64,000 nucleotides of DNA from assembly GCF_900474295.1 (NCBI RefSeq), contig NZ_UCOB01000020.1:39515-103514 (forward strand), written 5' to 3'. Below the pieces are notes generated by a model that worked only from the letters and a program-made list of their open reading frames with translations, did not search any database and was not told the origin of the DNA. Positions 62,359 to 64,000 of this stretch are shown here, in pieces. Positions within the stretch are counted from its first letter, which is position 1, and every line of letters begins with the position of its first letter. Made by a program: the position numbers and the translations under genes. The stretch comes from Synechococcus sp. UW140 (GTDB taxonomy: Bacteria; Cyanobacteriota; Cyanobacteriia; PCC-6307; Cyanobiaceae).

Positions 62359-62748
62359 GTTGCAGTGACGTTCTGGCAAGACTCGTCAGCGACAAGTAGG
62401 GCTTGTTCCGTCAGACTTTGTAGGAGTTGTGGAAGGTTCAGGCATCATTTGTTTTGGGATGGGAAATAGATTTTTCTCAGCATCATTGAAAACAATGCTG
62501 ACCTTCTATTTGCTCTCCCTCTGCATCACAACTTACCTTGTACTCGGGGCGGAACCATGAGGCACACTCTCAACAGAGCGCGGTGTTTCAAGCTCCATCC
62601 ATCTCGAATATCTTGATGGTGAGAGCTCAGTCTGTGAATGGAATGATCTGCGGCGATGACGCCATCGTTGCCGAACTGGAGACGGTCAAGGTCTTGGAAG
62701 GCCTGCTTAAGAGAGTCAAACGCCCTCACTCCTCAGAGGAAAGGTGCG
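62359..62748. other. Gap with a hairpin
   Basis: 390 bp without a convincing gene. A stem CAG-(CAT)-CATTG (62478-62488)/CAATGCTG (62493-62500) with loop AAAA may be a small RNA or terminator element. Confidence 0.35.
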
Positions 62749-62910
62749 ATGGTCTCATCACCACTTCCATGCCGAGATCTTCAGGGCTCACAATGGGTGT
62801 CTCGCAAAGGGGAAGCGCAGAATCTTGCAGAGCATCGAATTGTTGGTCGGTTAACCCCCCAACAGCGCACCGGCGCCAGTCGCCAAAGTTTCTGCACAGC
62901 AGACCATTGA
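62749..62910 (+). CDS. Possible small hypothetical protein
   Basis: 53 aa from ATG 62749 with GAGGAAAGG just upstream. Begins MVSSPLPCRDLQGSQWVSRKG, with GRLTPQQRTG later. Directly followed by the next small gene. Evidence is the ribosome-binding site and protein-like composition only. Confidence 0.4.
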   Translation: MVSSPLPCRDLQGSQWVSRKGEAQNLAEHRIVGRLTPQQRTGASRQSFCTADH

Positions 62911-62913
62911 CCA

Positions 62914-63114
62914 TTGGCCAAAATCACCTTGTCGACGGAGCAGAAGTTTCGGATTGAGGCGGCTTGCCGAGAACTTGATCAGTGCGACGACATCGATCAA
63001 ATCAGGGATTTGACCAAGCAACTGTTGATTGAAAACGCGAAGGTGCGCACAGCTGTTCGTCAGGCTCTTGTGCATCGGCAGATCTACTCGTCCGCTAAGC
63101 CCCCATCTTTGTAA
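62914..63114 (+). CDS. Small helical hypothetical protein
   Basis: 66 aa from TTG 62914. Fully helical (EQKFRIEAACRELDQCDDIDQIRDLTKQLLIENAKVRTAVRQALVHRQ), with two cysteines. Unrecognised. Placed 3 bp after the previous small ORF; probably one unit. Confidence 0.6.
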   Translation: MAKITLSTEQKFRIEAACRELDQCDDIDQIRDLTKQLLIENAKVRTAVRQALVHRQIYSSAKPPSL

Positions 63115-63468
63115 GAGCTGTCAGCCCCCAGAGGATTAGCAGGGTCGGGAAGATGACGGGGTCGACCATGAAGGATGTTGATTGCGCTGCAGACAGCTTT
63201 GGTCGGTCTGTCAGCGCTGTCTTCTTTTCTTCACGAAGCAGAACCGCCTGCTGATTGGAGTGCCACCGTTGGCTCTCGTAGGCAGGCCAACGTCAAGCTC
63301 AGCTTGACCTTGATGCCCAATCCAATTGGCCTGTCACGACACGGCTAAAGCCATCGAAGGTCTAGGTACGAAGCACCCGGAGAATGCAGTGCCTTCCTTA
63401 GGAAAACTGCTGAGGCTCTTCTGTAAGCAGCTGAGCTGAGCACTCCCGCTCTCGGTCACAGAGGTGCA
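63115..63468. other. Gap with hairpins, possible ncRNA
   Basis: 354 bp, no gene. Stem GCGCT-(GCA)-GACAG (63184-63196)/CTGTCAGCGC (63208-63217) and a short hairpin GTCAAGC-TCA-GCTTGAC further on. Function unknown. Confidence 0.35.
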
Positions 63469-63501
63469 GTGGCTACAACAGATCGCCACGCATTGAGGGA
63501 G

Positions 63502-63651
63502 ATGCAACCTGACTTCGCGGCCCTACTCATCGCAGCTGCCTTCTCCATCGTTGGCTACGCAATTGTGAAAATGGTTCCAGAGGCCTCCCTCTTAGCCGCA
63601 TTTTTTCTTGTTGGGCTCCTCTCGCTCAATGTCGCGCTTTCCTTTGCCTGA
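63502..63651 (+). CDS. 49-aa membrane microprotein
   Basis: From ATG 63502 (GTG 63469 also in frame): two hydrophobic segments (FAALLIAAAFSIVGYAIVKM; LLAAFFLVGLLSLNVALSF). GAGGGAG precedes the ATG closely. Unrecognised single-gene unit. Confidence 0.5.
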   Translation: MQPDFAALLIAAAFSIVGYAIVKMVPEASLLAAFFLVGLLSLNVALSFA

Positions 63652-63742
63652 ATCTCAGCAAAGCCAATGAAGAGGTGCGCTTCTATCCCTTCAGCCCAGT
63701 CGATCCGCAGGATTGAGGATGCTTGGCTGGCTACAGCTAAGG

Positions 63743-63781
63743 CACCACAAAACCCCGCTTATGGCGGGGCTTTTTGTGGTG
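63743..63781. terminator. Bidirectional rho-independent terminator
   Basis: CCCCGC (63753-63758)/GCGGGG (63764-63769), loop TTATG, flanked by A-run CACCACAAAA (63743-63752) and TTTTTGTGGTG (63771-63781), which also pair. Works for both the plus and minus strands. Confidence 0.9.
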
Positions 63782-63890
63782 TTGTGCCGGGGGATGGATC
63801 AGTCCTCACCTCCAATGACTGCCCTGCTTTCCCACGCCTTGGTGTTGTATTGCTTTCAGCCCGCAGGCATCAGGCTCCCCGGCGGTGTGA

Positions 63891-64000
63891 TCAGTAGCCG
63901 TAACGGGGCTGCTGCGAATAGCCATAAGCAGGTTGGTGATACACCGGAGCCTGAGGCGCAGGGGCGTAGTTCACCGTCTGATAGCCGTAGCCAGGCTGCT
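63891..64000 (-). CDS. Tyr/Gln/Pro-rich protein, C-terminal part
   Basis: Frame open to the window edge; ends ...YGYSQQPRYGY then TGA (63891-63893). The 36 visible codons are rich in Tyr, Gln, Pro and Ala with YGY repeats. The identity of the full protein is not determinable here. Confidence 0.55.
   Translation of the reverse strand, partial: QPGYGYQTVNYAPAPQAPVYHQPAYGYSQQPRYGY

Noticed and set aside
62538..62957. 139-aa plus-strand ORF
   Set aside because: Overlaps two better small ORFs in another frame with ribosome-binding sites; composition not protein-like.
1..64000. CRISPR arrays, transposases, integrases or rRNA genes
   Set aside because: No regularly spaced short repeats, IS-type ORFs, integrase motifs or rRNA segments were seen on either strand.

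Overview
The window is a chromosomal segment of a marine picocyanobacterium, most likely a marine Synechococcus (subcluster 5.1-like). The evidence is a set of oxygenic-phototroph genes (psb28, PAM68-like, GUN4, isiA, isiB, a geranylgeranyl-reductase-family flavoprotein), dense small picocyanobacterial proteins, the pstS-ptrA phosphate pair, and gene neighbourhoods such as ispE-DUF3082-pdhB-secD-secF. The strain cannot be fixed from sequence alone; isiA points to a lineage exposed to iron limitation.

Layout. 1-6984: prenyl diphosphate synthase (partial), HAD phosphatase, acs, TerB-like, VOC, DUF1350, PrxQ, exonuclease. 7063-9322: phosphate block, pstS then the CRP-family regulator ptrA, with a candidate Pho box, a strong terminator and a perfect 12-bp dyad between the two genes. 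9376-12886: tRNA-Pro(GGG) with its terminator, small membrane genes, msrA, an ABC exporter. 13004-30845: housekeeping run with trpD behind a possible attenuator, carA, a STAS anti-anti-sigma protein lacking a normal start codon, Mini-III, an rlmB with a large disordered N-terminus, gatA, dnaE, rpsO, ruvA, dnaG, a flavoprotein and an HExxH protein. 30934-36417: accessory genes including a Coq4-like protein, a decayed gene and an SOS-type umuDC pair with a LexA-like box.

36570-46150 is a visibly AT-richer accessory region with many tiny ORFs and long non-coding gaps. Its core is an iron-stress island: isiA, a terminator, then four genes with overlapping start/stop codons (histidine-phosphatase lipoprotein, 78-aa protein, alpha/beta-hydrolase-like protein, and a thioredoxin-reductase-like flavoprotein that keeps CxxC but lacks NADPH-binding motifs), convergent with flavodoxin isiB across a shared perfect hairpin. 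The inference is that flavodoxin, or ferredoxin when iron is available, could feed the flavoprotein. This is the most interesting system in the window. The region ends in non-coding DNA with a diverged direct repeat of about 150 bp.

46152-64000 returns to core genes: rlmH, a pentapeptide protein, an NTPase, yraN, rsmA, ispE, pdhB, secD, secF, two tandem AI-2E-family permeases with psb28, mnmH, a GUN4 protein, an RsbW-like kinase, a methyltransferase, and small genes. The right edge cuts the C-terminus of a Tyr/Gln/Pro-rich protein.
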